A stretch of 64,000 nt of DNA, from assembly GCA_026713865.1 (NCBI GenBank), contig JAPONQ010000042.1, forward strand, positions 1 to 64,000. Direction: 5' to 3'. This stretch comes from Chloroflexota bacterium (GTDB lineage: Bacteria; Chloroflexota; Dehalococcoidia; UBA2979). Positions 19,740 through 28,344 of this stretch are shown here, in pieces. Position numbers and translations under genes: made by a program. The notes beneath the pieces are model-generated. The model was not told where the DNA came from and did not search any database. It saw only the letters and a list, made by a program, of their open reading frames with translations. The stretch's first letter is position 1. The number at the start of each line of letters is the position of its first letter.

Positions 19740-22272
19740 GGAGGTGCGCGTGGGGACGGGGCAGGTAGCGGCGGCACCCCCCGCCGAGCGATCTCACCTC
19801 GCCGAAATCGTGCCGCCGCGCGACCTGGAGGGGGGCATCGCGGCGGCGCGCGGCATGCTGCGCGCGCTCTGCGGCGAGCGGGTCTCACTCGAGATCGCCG
19901 TCGACGCCGGGGGGCCGCGCTGGTACGTGCGCGCGGCGTCGCGGCCCGTGCTCGAGCGCGCCCTGGCGCAGCTGCGCGCCGTCTACCCGCAGGCGCGCGC
20001 CGAGGAGATCCCGCCGTGGCGGCCCGACCTGGATCCGGCGCCGGTGCCCGGGGACGAGCGGACCGCGTCGGTCGAGCTCGGCCACCTGGCGGAGCCGGAG
20101 CTCCCGCTCCGCAGCGACTGGCGCTACGACCCCGATCCCCTCTCCGGCATCGTGGCGGGGATCGAGCCGGGGCCGGCCGAGCGCGTCGTCGCGAGGCTCT
20201 CGCTCGCGCCCGCCCGGCGCGTCGCCGCTGCTCGCATCCGCCGCCGCGCCGCCCCCGCCGTCCGGGAGTGGCGCGAGCCGGCGGTGCCGCGCGCGGCGAG
20301 TCCCGTCCCGCTCGTGGCCCTGCTTGCGGTCCTCGCGGCCGGGCTCCAGGGCTGGCGCTGGTACGAGGCCGGCGAGTGGATGCTCCTGCTCGCCGGCGGG
20401 GCGGCCTTCTTCGTCGCGCTGCCGGCAGCGGCCGCGCTCGCCGTGCGCCTGGCGCGCCGCCCGAAGTCCCTGCCGCAGCGGCAGTTGGAGGAGAAGCTCG
20501 CGGCGCCCCTCGCCGCGGCGAGCCTGGAGGTGCTCGCCGTCGGCAACCGGGGCGCGAACCGGGAGCACCTGCGCTGGCTCGCGCTGGAGGCGGCCGCCTC
20601 CTACCGCGCCTACGACGGCGCCGCGGGAGGCGGCCTGCGTCCCGGCGCCGCACGCCGGCCGCGGCTCGGAAGACGGGCGCGCCCGAACCTCCTCCTGAAC
20701 AGCGACGAGCTCGCCGCCCTCTGGCACCTGCCGGACGGCGCCGGCGAGCCGGCCAGCGTGCGCCGCACCACGGCGAGGCGCCTGGCGCCAGCGCCGGGCC
20801 ATGCCGAGCGCGGTGCCCGCGTCGGGCGCACCGATGCCGGGCCGGCGAGCCTCCCCGTCCACATGCCGCGGGAGCTCCTCCACCGCAACCAGCTGATCGT
20901 CGCCAAGACCCGACGCGGCAAGTCGACGCTGCTCCGGCACATCGCGGCCTCGGTGATGGAGGGGGTGACGCCCGGGGAGACGGCGCTGGTCGTGGTCGAC
21001 CCGCACCGCGACCTCGCCGAGGCCGTGCTCGACGCGGTGCCGCCCGGCCTCGCGGATCGCACCACCTACCTGGACTTCGCAAGCCGGGAGCGGCCCGTCG
21101 GCCTCAACCTCCTGGACAGGGATCTCTTCTCGGACCGGGACCGCACCACCGAGCACGTCATCACGATGATGAACCGGCTCTGGCCGCAGAACTGGGGCCC
21201 GCGCATGGAGGGGGCGCTCCGCGCCTCGCTGCTCGCGCTGCTGGACGCGAACGCGCGGCGGGAGCGGGAGCGGCAGTACACGCTGCTCGACGTGGCGCCG
21301 TTCCTCACCGACCGGGAGCTCCGCGAGGGGATCCTGGAGCACGTGCGGGATCCGGCCGTGCGCGCCTGGTGGCGCGACAACTACGACCGCGTCGGGCGCG
21401 TGCTGCAGCAGCAGACGGCGACCCCAGTGACCTCGAAGATCGGCCGCTTCACGGTGACCGAGGCCTCGCGCCTGGTCTTCGGGCAGGCGCGCTCCACCTA
21501 CGACCCGCGCGAGATCGTCCGGGACGGGGGCGTCCTCGTCGTGAACACGGCGGCCGGGGTCTTGGGCGAGGGCGCCTCCTCGCTGGTCGGCGCGACGCTC
21601 CTCAACCTGCTCGGCCTGCTGGTGGAGGAGCAGGTGGCACTCGACCCGGAGCGCCGGCGCCGGGTGGTCTCGCTGGTCGACGAGTCGAGCACGCTCGCCG
21701 CCGTCGACTACAACCGGATGCTCTCCGAGCTCGGGAAGTACGGCGCGAGCTACGTGCTGGTGACACAGTCACTCGCGAAGTTCGACGCCGTCGACCGCAG
21801 CCTGGCGCCGACGCTCTTCGCGAACATCGACGGGCTCACCTGCTTCGGGGTGAGCGCCGAGGACGCCCGGCGCCTGGTGCCCGAGTTGGGGAGCGGGATC
21901 GAGGTCGAGGATCTGGTCTCGCTCGACGACTTCACCTGCTACGCGCGCTGGTGGGACGGCCACGCGCGGCCCGGGGCCTTCTCGTTCCGGGTCGATCCGC
22001 CGCCGGAGTCCGCGCCCGGCCGCGCGGAGGAGATCGCCCGCGCCTCGGCGGAGCGGGTCGGGCGCCCGCGGGGGCTGGTGGAGCGGGAGATCGCGGAGGC
22101 GCTCGAGGCGCGCTGGCCCGCGGGCTCGGCGGGGCGGCTCCGGACGCCCGGGGAGAAGCCGCCCGCTCCGCCGCCCGGCGGGGGTCCGCTGATCGCGCTG
22201 GATCCGGCCGCCGCGGAGGCGTCCCCGGCGCGCCGCGGCCGCGGCAACGCCCAGCGGACGTCGGCCCCGTGA
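19729..22272 (+). CDS. VirD4/TraD-type coupling ATPase
   Basis: 847 residues. ATG 19729 has GGGAGG just upstream and overlaps the primase end by 11 bp. An N-terminal soluble domain (1-190) precedes two TM helices (about 193-212 and 218-243). The ATPase follows: Walker A AKTRRGKSTLLRH (Lys398) and ALVVVDPHRDLAE nearby, then Walker B VSLVDESSTLA (Asp651-Glu652) and the VLVTQSLAKFD sensor. The arrangement matches hexameric FtsK/TraD-like DNA pumps that deliver DNA to a secretion channel. With no VirB4 or channel genes in the window, it probably docks on another element's machinery or moves DNA alone. Confidence 0.88.
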   Translation: MGPREVRVGTGQVAAAPPAERSHLAEIVPPRDLEGGIAAARGMLRALCGERVSLEIAVDAGGPRWYVRAASRPVLERALAQLRAVYPQARAEEIPPWRPDLDPAPVPGDERTASVELGHLAEPELPLRSDWRYDPDPLSGIVAGIEPGPAERVVARLSLAPARRVAAARIRRRAAPAVREWREPAVPRAASPVPLVALLAVLAAGLQGWRWYEAGEWMLLLAGGAAFFVALPAAAALAVRLARRPKSLPQRQLEEKLAAPLAAASLEVLAVGNRGANREHLRWLALEAAASYRAYDGAAGGGLRPGAARRPRLGRRARPNLLLNSDELAALWHLPDGAGEPASVRRTTARRLAPAPGHAERGARVGRTDAGPASLPVHMPRELLHRNQLIVAKTRRGKSTLLRHIAASVMEGVTPGETALVVVDPHRDLAEAVLDAVPPGLADRTTYLDFASRERPVGLNLLDRDLFSDRDRTTEHVITMMNRLWPQNWGPRMEGALRASLLALLDANARRERERQYTLLDVAPFLTDRELREGILEHVRDPAVRAWWRDNYDRVGRVLQQQTATPVTSKIGRFTVTEASRLVFGQARSTYDPREIVRDGGVLVVNTAAGVLGEGASSLVGATLLNLLGLLVEEQVALDPERRRRVVSLVDESSTLAAVDYNRMLSELGKYGASYVLVTQSLAKFDAVDRSLAPTLFANIDGLTCFGVSAEDARRLVPELGSGIEVEDLVSLDDFTCYARWWDGHARPGAFSFRVDPPPESAPGRAEEIARASAERVGRPRGLVEREIAEALEARWPAGSAGRLRTPGEKPPAPPPGGGPLIALDPAAAEASPARRGRGNAQRTSAP

Positions 22273-24164
22273 GCGCCCCGGACCGGCGCCTCGCCCGCAC
22301 GCTCGAGTGGGTGGTGCGTCTCCCGCTGCTCGGAGATGCGGAGCTCGCGCGGCTGCTCGGCGTCGGCGAGCCGGACGCGCGCGCCCTCCGGCACGCACTC
22401 GAGCGGCGGGGTTGGATCGACCGGGTCGTGGTGCGGGAGCCCGGGCTCCCGGCCGAGCGCCTCAGCTTTGTGCGCGAGGGCGCGCTTGCGGAGCTTGCCC
22501 GCCTGCTCGATGTCGGGGAGGCGGCGCTCGCCGTCCGCATCCCCGCGCGCCGGGGCGAACTCCTCGGGCGCATCGTGCGTGCCGGGACCACGGTCCGGGT
22601 CAACCGCTTCCTGGCGCATCTCGCCGCCGGCCCCGGCGCGGTGGGTCTGGAACTCGAGGACGCGCGCTCGCTACCGCTCTCGCTGCGGCGATCCGAGCGC
22701 TGGTGGCCGCCCGGGGTCGAGGGCTACGGGTGCCTGCGCGCGGGATCGCTGAGGGCGCCCTTCTTTGTGGCCTGGGACCCGGAGGGGGCGCCCGACGTCC
22801 ACCGGACCCTGCGCGCGCGCCGCTGGTTGTCACCCCCGCGAGCCGCGGCGGAGCGCTGGGGTGACGCGGGCATGCCGCCCGTCCTGCTCGTCGGCGTGGG
22901 CGCGGGCCGGGAGAGCTGGGTGCGCGCGCTCGGGCGGGCGGCGGAAAGCGCGCCGTGGCGGCGGGCTGCCGTCCTGATCGCGGATGCCGGCGAGGTGGCG
23001 ACTGCGGGTCCCGGCGCGGCGACCTGGCGGGACCCGGGCACGGGGCTCTCGGGGGACTTGGCCGATTTCCTGCCGTGGGGCCCGCCTCCGCCGCTCGGGC
23101 GGCTTTCTCTGGCTGCAGATCCGGATGATCTGGGTCGCCCGCCCCCGGTCGAATCGCTCGGGCGCCGGACGGCCCTCGCGGCGACGCGCCCCGCCGCCGC
23201 CGCCGGCGAGCGTCTGGCCGCGATCGTGATCGCGACCGACGCCGACGAGAAGGCGCTGCTCGGGTGGATCGGGCGCTGGCCGCTGCTCACGGCGCCCCAG
23301 CTCGCGAGCCTCGCCTCGCTCGCCGGAGCGGCCGTCGAGCGGCGACTGCCCCGGCTTCTCTCTCTCGGCAGCGCGCACCTCGAGGCGGTCGCAGGGAGGG
23401 ACGGAGCCGCGGCGTCGGGGCGGCTTCTGCTGACGACACTCGGCCTCAGCCTGCTCGCACGCCGGGCGGACGTGCCGGAGCGGCTGTACGCGCGCCATGC
23501 CGGCGTGATCGCACAGGCCGTTTCGGAGGCGTCGGCGGTCCGTCACCGGGCCCACCAGCTGGGGCTCAACCGCGCCGCCGCGTCGCTCGCCGAGGATGCG
23601 CGCGCGGCCGGGGGCGAGCTCGAGAGCTGCCGCAACGAGGCGCAGTCGACCAGGCGCTTCCGGCACGAGGGGCGCGGCGCCTGGGTCCGGCCGGACGGAT
23701 CGGGCGTGCTCTCGCTGCGCGGCGGGCGGGTGCCCTTCCTGCTCGAGTACGACCGCGGGACGCTGGACTCCGGCGACTTCCGGGCGAAGCTTACCGGCTA
23801 CGGGCGCTACTACGCCTGCCGTGCCTGGCGCCGTGACTTCGACGCGGAGCCGGTGCTGCTGTTTGTCTGCGCCGACGGCCGGGCCGAGGAGCGCGTCGCG
23901 CGCGCCGCGCGCCGCGCCGCACGCGATCACGCCTCCGTCCCTCTCCTTGTGACGAACGAATGGCGGTCGCGTCGGGGCTCCGGCAACCCACAGGGACTGC
24001 TGGGACCCGTCTGGCGTTCGCCCGCGGGGGTGGCGCCTCCGGAGGGCGCCGGCGGCGGCGCGAGTCGCCCCGGCCCGGCCAGGTGCGGCGTCCGACCGGA
24101 TCGCATGCCCCACTGGCGGGCGGGCGCGGGCTCGCGCCAGGAGGCGGGGAGGCGCGATGAGTGA
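22269..24164 (+). CDS. Replication-relaxation family protein
   Basis: 631 residues from GTG 22269, which overlaps the previous stop (GTGA). The N-terminus is a winged-helix-like module (LPLLGDAELARLLGVGEPDA). A second, similar module starts near GRWPLLTAPQLASLASLAG in the C-terminal half. The family-defining region is FLLEYDRGTLDSGDFRAKLT followed by GYGRYYACRAW. Replication-relaxation proteins occur in mobile elements of actinobacteria and Chloroflexota, often beside TraD-like ATPases; their biochemistry is poorly defined. Its place in this operon makes it the best candidate for the origin-recognition or DNA-processing protein of the element. The C-terminal 60 residues are low-complexity. 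Confidence 0.78.
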   Translation: MSAPDRRLARTLEWVVRLPLLGDAELARLLGVGEPDARALRHALERRGWIDRVVVREPGLPAERLSFVREGALAELARLLDVGEAALAVRIPARRGELLGRIVRAGTTVRVNRFLAHLAAGPGAVGLELEDARSLPLSLRRSERWWPPGVEGYGCLRAGSLRAPFFVAWDPEGAPDVHRTLRARRWLSPPRAAAERWGDAGMPPVLLVGVGAGRESWVRALGRAAESAPWRRAAVLIADAGEVATAGPGAATWRDPGTGLSGDLADFLPWGPPPPLGRLSLAADPDDLGRPPPVESLGRRTALAATRPAAAAGERLAAIVIATDADEKALLGWIGRWPLLTAPQLASLASLAGAAVERRLPRLLSLGSAHLEAVAGRDGAAASGRLLLTTLGLSLLARRADVPERLYARHAGVIAQAVSEASAVRHRAHQLGLNRAAASLAEDARAAGGELESCRNEAQSTRRFRHEGRGAWVRPDGSGVLSLRGGRVPFLLEYDRGTLDSGDFRAKLTGYGRYYACRAWRRDFDAEPVLLFVCADGRAEERVARAARRAARDHASVPLLVTNEWRSRRGSGNPQGLLGPVWRSPAGVAPPEGAGGGASRPGPARCGVRPDRMPHWRAGAGSRQEAGRRDE

Positions 24165-24537
24165 TCTCGGACGGCCTTCGGCGTTCTCTGCGGTCGCGGC
24201 GCCTGCCCAGAGCGGAACGACAGGCTCCCCGCGCACGCGGGATGCCGATCCGCGACCCGGCGGATCTCCGGCGCACCATCCGGCCCGCGCCCTGGCGCTC
24301 ACCAAGGCGGAGGCGGCGGAGTTGCTGGGGATCAGCCAGCGCAAGCTCGAGCAGTACATTGGATCGGGCGAACTGCCGAGCATCAAGTTCGGTCGGGCGA
24401 GAAGGGTCCTGACGGACGACCTCGCCGCCTTCGCACAGCACTTACGTGATGAGACGCTCTGGGCGGAGCATCCATCCGCCCACGGCCGCGTGCAGGAGGC
24501 GGGCGGGCGGGCAGTGGGGAGGGGAGGCGGGCGATGA
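24157..24537 (+). CDS. xis: Excisionase-like helix-turn-helix protein
   Basis: 126 residues. A disordered N-terminus of about 45 residues leads to a MerR/AlpA-type winged HTH (ALTKAEAAELLGISQRKLEQ, then GELPSIKFGRARRVLTDDLA), the fold of recombination directionality factors. It overlaps the previous gene by 8 bp and the integrase by 4 bp, which is the usual xis-int coupling. Confidence 0.8.
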   Translation: MSDLGRPSAFSAVAAPAQSGTTGSPRTRDADPRPGGSPAHHPARALALTKAEAAELLGISQRKLEQYIGSGELPSIKFGRARRVLTDDLAAFAQHLRDETLWAEHPSAHGRVQEAGGRAVGRGGGR

Positions 24538-25895
24538 CGAGGCGGGGTCCGGGAGAGGGCTCCCTGAAGCGCCGGGTCCGGAACGGCCGTGTGGAGTGGG
24601 AAGCGAGGCTCCCGCTCGACGAATGGCGAGTCGGTGCGGACGGCCGCCGGCGTCGCCGCTACTTCTACGCGGTGAGGAAGCGGCAGGCCGACGCGCGGCG
24701 TGCGCTCGAGGAGGCGAGGCGGGATCGCGAGCGGGGTATCCGCGTCGCCGATCGGCCGCGGACGGTGGGCGAGCTGCTCGGTCGCTGGCTCGCACACCGC
24801 ACCGACCTGCGCCCCCGCACGCGGGAAAGCTACGAGGGGACGGTGCGCCTGCACCTGGCGCCGGCTCTCGGCGAGGTGCCGCTCCAGCGGCTCGAGGTGG
24901 CGCACGTCGACCGGATGATCGCGGCGCTCCAGGAGAAGGGGCTCTCACCCACGTCGGTGCGGTACGCGGTCAAGGTGCTGCGGAACGCGCTCGCCGAGGG
25001 CGAGCGGCTCGGCTGGGTCGCGAGGAACGCCGCGCGGCTCGCGCGCCCGCCCGCGCCCCGCGTGGCGGAGGTGCGTCCCTTCAGCGGGGCGGAGGTCCAG
25101 ACGCTCCTCTCCGCCGTGAGCGGCGATCGGATGGGGGCGTACGTCGTGCTGGTGCTCAGCCTCGGGCTGCGGGAGAGCGAGGCGCTCGGCCTTCGCTGGG
25201 AGGACGTCGACCTCGACCGTCGCGTGGTGGCGATCCGGCGCCAGCTGGCGTTCCGGGCCGGCGGCTTCGAGCTGGTGGAGCCGAAGAGCTGGGCCGGCCG
25301 GCGGGTGCTCGCGCTACCGGAGCTGGCTGCGTCGGCCCTGCGCGGTCACCGCCGCCTGCAGATGGAGGAGCGTCTCCGCTGCGGTCCCGGCTGGTCCAAC
25401 GATCTCGGCCTAGTCTTCACGACGGCGACGGGGCGCCCGCTCCACCGGCGCAACGTGCTGCGCTGGTTCCAGGGCGTGCTACGCGGAGCGGGTCTGCCGG
25501 TGCGCGGGATCAAGGAGCTCCGGCACACGGCGGCGTCGCTGCTGCATGCGCAGGGGCTGTCGTCGCGGGAGATCATGGAGGTGCTGGGGCACTCCGACGT
25601 GCGGATCACGCTGAACACATACACGCACGTCTTCGACGAGAACCGCCGCCGGGCCGCGGAGCGGATGGACGCCGCCCTCGGCGCCAGGCACGAAAGGGAC
25701 CACGAAAGGGACCATGAGCGGCAGATCCGGGTCGCCGGCGCCGGCTCTAGGTTTGAAAAGTGGTCGGGGAGACAGGATTTGAACCTGCGACCTCCTGACC
25801 CCCAGTCAGGTGCGCTGCCAGGCTGCGCCACTCCCCGAATCGCCGGCCCGGAGTCTAACAGAGCGGCCGGGAGCGCCCCAGAACCTCGCGACTAG
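24534..25895 (+). CDS. int: Tyrosine recombinase (integrase) overlapping tRNA-Pro
   Basis: 453 residues. The N-terminal arm-binding segment is followed by a SAM-like core domain (VGELLGRWLAHRT...). In the catalytic domain I see Arg213 (GLRESEALGL), Lys251 (VEPKSW), the box KELRHTAAS with Arg330, His353 (LGHSDVRITL) and nucleophile Tyr363 (NTYTHVF). The first position of the HxxR box is Lys327 rather than His. Residues 410-435 are translated antisense from the tRNA gene, and the frame stops only at 25895. The natural end of the folded enzyme is near residue 385, so the tail depends on what lies beyond the attachment site. Confidence 0.92.
   Translation: MTRRGPGEGSLKRRVRNGRVEWEARLPLDEWRVGADGRRRRRYFYAVRKRQADARRALEEARRDRERGIRVADRPRTVGELLGRWLAHRTDLRPRTRESYEGTVRLHLAPALGEVPLQRLEVAHVDRMIAALQEKGLSPTSVRYAVKVLRNALAEGERLGWVARNAARLARPPAPRVAEVRPFSGAEVQTLLSAVSGDRMGAYVVLVLSLGLRESEALGLRWEDVDLDRRVVAIRRQLAFRAGGFELVEPKSWAGRRVLALPELAASALRGHRRLQMEERLRCGPGWSNDLGLVFTTATGRPLHRRNVLRWFQGVLRGAGLPVRGIKELRHTAASLLHAQGLSSREIMEVLGHSDVRITLNTYTHVFDENRRRAAERMDAALGARHERDHERDHERQIRVAGAGSRFEKWSGRQDLNLRPPDPQSGALPGCATPRIAGPESNRAAGSAPEPRD
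25761..25837 (-). tRNA. tRNA-Pro (anticodon GGG)
   Basis: It folds as a cloverleaf. The acceptor stem is CGGGGAG/CTCCCCG with the C1-G72 pair typical of bacterial tRNA-Pro. The D stem is GCGC/GCGC and the anticodon stem CCTGA/TCAGG. The loop CTGGGGG gives anticodon GGG after U33, and the T arm is GCAGG-TTCAAAT-CCTGT. The discriminator A and CCA are encoded. The 3' end faces the integrase, which reads antisense through the whole gene, so its 3' half is the likely attachment site. Upstream, TGTTAGACT on the minus strand about 14 bp before the 5' end could be an extended -10. Confidence 0.95.
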
Positions 25896-25980
25896 CTCCA
25901 GCTGCCTGTCCGGCGCTGGCGTCGGGTTGCGGAGCGAATGGCTCCATGCTCGGAGCGGGAGTGTCCGGTGGTGGAGCGGT

Positions 25981-26844
25981 TCAGCCGATTCCAGTGAGGC
26001 GGGCGCCGATCACGAGGGCGAGCCCTGCCGCTCCGATCGCCGAGTATTCGAGCGCTGCCCTGGCCGAGAGCTGCATCGTCCGGTGCGCGTGCAGTATCGC
26101 ACCAGCGGCGAAAAGTACGAAGAGCAGCGCGAGCGCCGCGAGTTCGCCCTCAAGCGGGAAGAAGCGGAGCACCCAGCGCGCTTCGGCCGCGACCAGGCCG
26201 ATGATCGCGGCAAATCCCAGGCTCTCGATCGGGTCGAGATCGCCGTCACGCATGAGTTCCACGCAGAGCAGCGCTCCACCTACGCCCGACGCCAGTACGG
26301 CCTCTTCGAGGCCGACATTGAGCAGGTAGCCCAGGTCGAAGAGGGCGAACGCAACGGCGTACGTGCCGAGCGTCGCGACGACGCGCGACGGGTGGTATGC
26401 CGCCAGATCTTGGCGTGCCGATCCGAGTTCTGCCGCGAGGACGGCGGTGAGACCGGCGACGAGCGCCAGACCGGCAGCGATGAGCCAGAGCCCGCCCACG
26501 GTCTCATCGACGAAAACCGGCATCACGAGCATGTACAGGGTTGGCAGGAAAAAGTAAGGCGCGATGTCGGTTCCCGACGCAAACGGCTCGCGGGCGGCGC
26601 TCTCGAGCACGCCGCGGAAGGCGAGGGCGCCCACGGCGGCGCCGAATAACACCATCCAGCGCGGTGTCGGCTCGATCAGCAGGAAGGCGAAAACGACGAT
26701 CGACTGCAGTGCCACGAGCGTGACGAGCGGTGCCGTGATCGGGGGCATGGCTCGAAGGAGGCCGGTCGGCAGCGCCCTGCTCGCGGGCGATGGCGACGGG
26801 GCGGAGGCGGTCTCGGGTGTGATGGTGTCGTTCTCCGCTGCCAT
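25981..26844 (-). CDS. Multi-pass membrane protein
   Basis: 287 residues. After a Ser/Pro/Thr-rich N-terminus of 35 residues there are about eight hydrophobic helices, for example APLVTLVALQSIVVFAFLLI, FLPTLYMLVMPVFV, GGLWLIAAGLALVAGLTAVL and ALALLFVLFAAGAILHA. There are no catalytic or transport motifs. It resembles uncharacterised membrane proteins found in Chloroflexota genomes. It follows an amidohydrolase gene by 21 bp on the same strand and is probably co-transcribed. Confidence 0.65.
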   Translation of the reverse strand: MAAENDTITPETASAPSPSPASRALPTGLLRAMPPITAPLVTLVALQSIVVFAFLLIEPTPRWMVLFGAAVGALAFRGVLESAAREPFASGTDIAPYFFLPTLYMLVMPVFVDETVGGLWLIAAGLALVAGLTAVLAAELGSARQDLAAYHPSRVVATLGTYAVAFALFDLGYLLNVGLEEAVLASGVGGALLCVELMRDGDLDPIESLGFAAIIGLVAAEARWVLRFFPLEGELAALALLFVLFAAGAILHAHRTMQLSARAALEYSAIGAAGLALVIGARLTGIG

Positions 26845-26865
26845 TGTTCCCCGCCCCCCGGCGGG

Positions 26866-27744
26866 CTACTCGTCGGCGAGCCGCGGTTCCTCCTCGCCGA
26901 AAAGCTCCGCCGCGTTGTGGTAGCGGATGCGCGCCGCTTCTTCCGTCGTGATCCCTACCTCGATGAGCATGCGATCAAGGCTCTCGACGTGCGGCGCGAT
27001 CTCGTGGTCGCGACAGTCGGAGCCCCACACGAGCTTCTCGACTCCGATCTCGTACCCGATGAGCCGGCGCTCCACTGCATGACGCTCGATCGTCTCGCCG
27101 CCCGAGAGGTCAAAGAGCACATGGTGCCGCCAGCGGGCGACCGACGCCGCCTCGTCGTAGTTGCCGGTGCCGCCCATGTGTGCGCCGATGATCCGAAGCT
27201 CGGGGAAGTTGTTGGCGATGCCGTCGAGGTGGAAGGGCCGCATGCGCGTTGCCGAGACGTCACGCGGTTGCATGCGTCCACGCTCGCGCACACGGCGAAG
27301 GGTCTCGGCCGCGACCGGGTCGCGTCGGGGGTGTGTCCGGGAGTAGTCGACGCCGCCGCCGATCACCCCGAGGTGGAAGAGGACCGGCATCCGCAACTCC
27401 TCGGCGATGCTGTAGACGCCGAAGTAGCGGTGACTATCGTAGCGCTGGTGGCTCCCGATGATCTTGAGACCGCGGTAGCCGAGCGCGTGCAGCCGCCTGA
27501 TCTCCCTCGGTGGGATGTCGTCGACGTCCACCGCTGCGACGGGAACGAAGAGATCCTCGTGTCGCCTCGCCATCGCCAGGGCCTCTTCGTAGTCGGGGCC
27601 GAAGCGTCCCCCGGAGAGCAGCGAGGCGCGCGTCACACCTGCCGAGCGCAGGGCGTCGGCCCGCGCCTCGATGAGGCGGACCGTGTCGCCGCCGCCGGGC
27701 TGTTCCCAGTCCCGCGGGAAGTGGCAGTGAACGTCCCAGAGCAC
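26866..27744 (-). CDS. Amidohydrolase-2 family metal-dependent hydrolase
   Basis: 292 residues, GTG start (VLWDVHCHFPRDW). TIM-barrel metal ligands are visible: the HxH of DVHCHF after the first strand, the His of LFHLGVIGG, the His of IIGAHMGGTGNYDEA and the Asp of LVWGSDCRDHE. The layout fits the ACMSD/amidohydrolase-2 group, which contains decarboxylases and lactone or amide hydrolases. The substrate is not predictable. It is followed closely by the membrane protein gene. Confidence 0.75.
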   Translation of the reverse strand: MLWDVHCHFPRDWEQPGGGDTVRLIEARADALRSAGVTRASLLSGGRFGPDYEEALAMARRHEDLFVPVAAVDVDDIPPREIRRLHALGYRGLKIIGSHQRYDSHRYFGVYSIAEELRMPVLFHLGVIGGGVDYSRTHPRRDPVAAETLRRVRERGRMQPRDVSATRMRPFHLDGIANNFPELRIIGAHMGGTGNYDEAASVARWRHHVLFDLSGGETIERHAVERRLIGYEIGVEKLVWGSDCRDHEIAPHVESLDRMLIEVGITTEEAARIRYHNAAELFGEEEPRLADE

Positions 27745-27848
27745 ACGCCATGATATCCCGCGCGCGCTCGTAGGCTGAACCTGTCGCCGGGGAGGAATGC
27801 CGGCCCAGGTAGCCAGGGGCCGGGCTCGGGTCGCCGGCGAGGCGGCGG

Positions 27849-28337
27849 CTACAGGGTCACGAAGAGGGAGCGGCGGAGGTCGGCGAGGCCGCAGGCCCGC
27901 CAGAAGGCCAGCGCGCCGGGATTGCCGGTGAGCACGTCCACCTCGAGCCGGATCGCTCCGCTCGCGCGGCAGGATCTCGAGATTTCGCGGACGGCGGCTT
28001 GCCCGACGCCGATGCGACGAGACGCCGGCACGACGTAGAATTCACTGATCTCCGCGATCAGTGCCGTATCCGGCCAGTCCGTGGCGAGGCGGATGAACGC
28101 AAATCCGGCGCGTGTCCCACCTGCCCGGATCCAGACGAGCTGGCGGTCCTCCAGGTCCTCGAGCAGCGCCCGCCGGTACTCGGCGACGCCGTAGGGGAGC
28201 GGCGCCAGCGGATCGGCCGCATCGAGCTCCTCCCAGTAGTCGGCGAACATGAAGAACAGCTCGTCCCGGTCGGCATCGGCGACGGGCTCGAGGTCGACGG
28301 CCGGCGCCTCTTCCCCGTTCGGGCCGAGTCTCTGCAT
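27849..28337 (-). CDS. GNAT N-acetyltransferase
   Basis: 162 residues. The acetyl-CoA pyrophosphate loop is RRIGVGQAAV after the strand ISEFYVVP. The end LEVDVLTGNPGALAFWRACG is the typical motif B with the helix that lines the CoA. The acceptor is unknown. It begins 7 bp after the HAD gene stop on the same strand, so it belongs to the mfd-HAD-GNAT transcription unit. Confidence 0.8.
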   Translation of the reverse strand: MQRLGPNGEEAPAVDLEPVADADRDELFFMFADYWEELDAADPLAPLPYGVAEYRRALLEDLEDRQLVWIRAGGTRAGFAFIRLATDWPDTALIAEISEFYVVPASRRIGVGQAAVREISRSCRASGAIRLEVDVLTGNPGALAFWRACGLADLRRSLFVTL

Positions 28338-28344
28338 CAGGCTC

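Larger units (their letters stand above)
15117..25837 (+). mobile_element. Compact integrative element at tRNA-Pro
   Basis: The element runs leftwards from tRNA-Pro(GGG). In order it carries an iteron-like array, BTAD regulator, 2-TM miniprotein, primase, TraD/VirD4-like ATPase, replication-relaxation protein, excisionase and integrase. From the 2-TM gene on, successive genes overlap by 4-11 bp. The right junction is the tRNA 3' half. The left boundary given is only the start of the phased repeats: I could not find a second copy of the tRNA 3' end further left, so the element might extend across the RM block or end outside recognisable homology. No VirB4, pilus cassette or standard relaxase is present. 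Confidence 0.6.

Noticed and set aside
20016-22268. Long extension upstream of the replication-relaxation protein
   Set aside because: It overlaps the coupling-ATPase gene in another frame; GTG 22269 overlapping the preceding stop is the natural start.
25838-25895. Integrase C-terminal tail as a conserved domain
   Set aside because: The tail after residue 410 is antisense tRNA plus flanking DNA and resembles a well-known mistranslation pattern rather than a folded domain.
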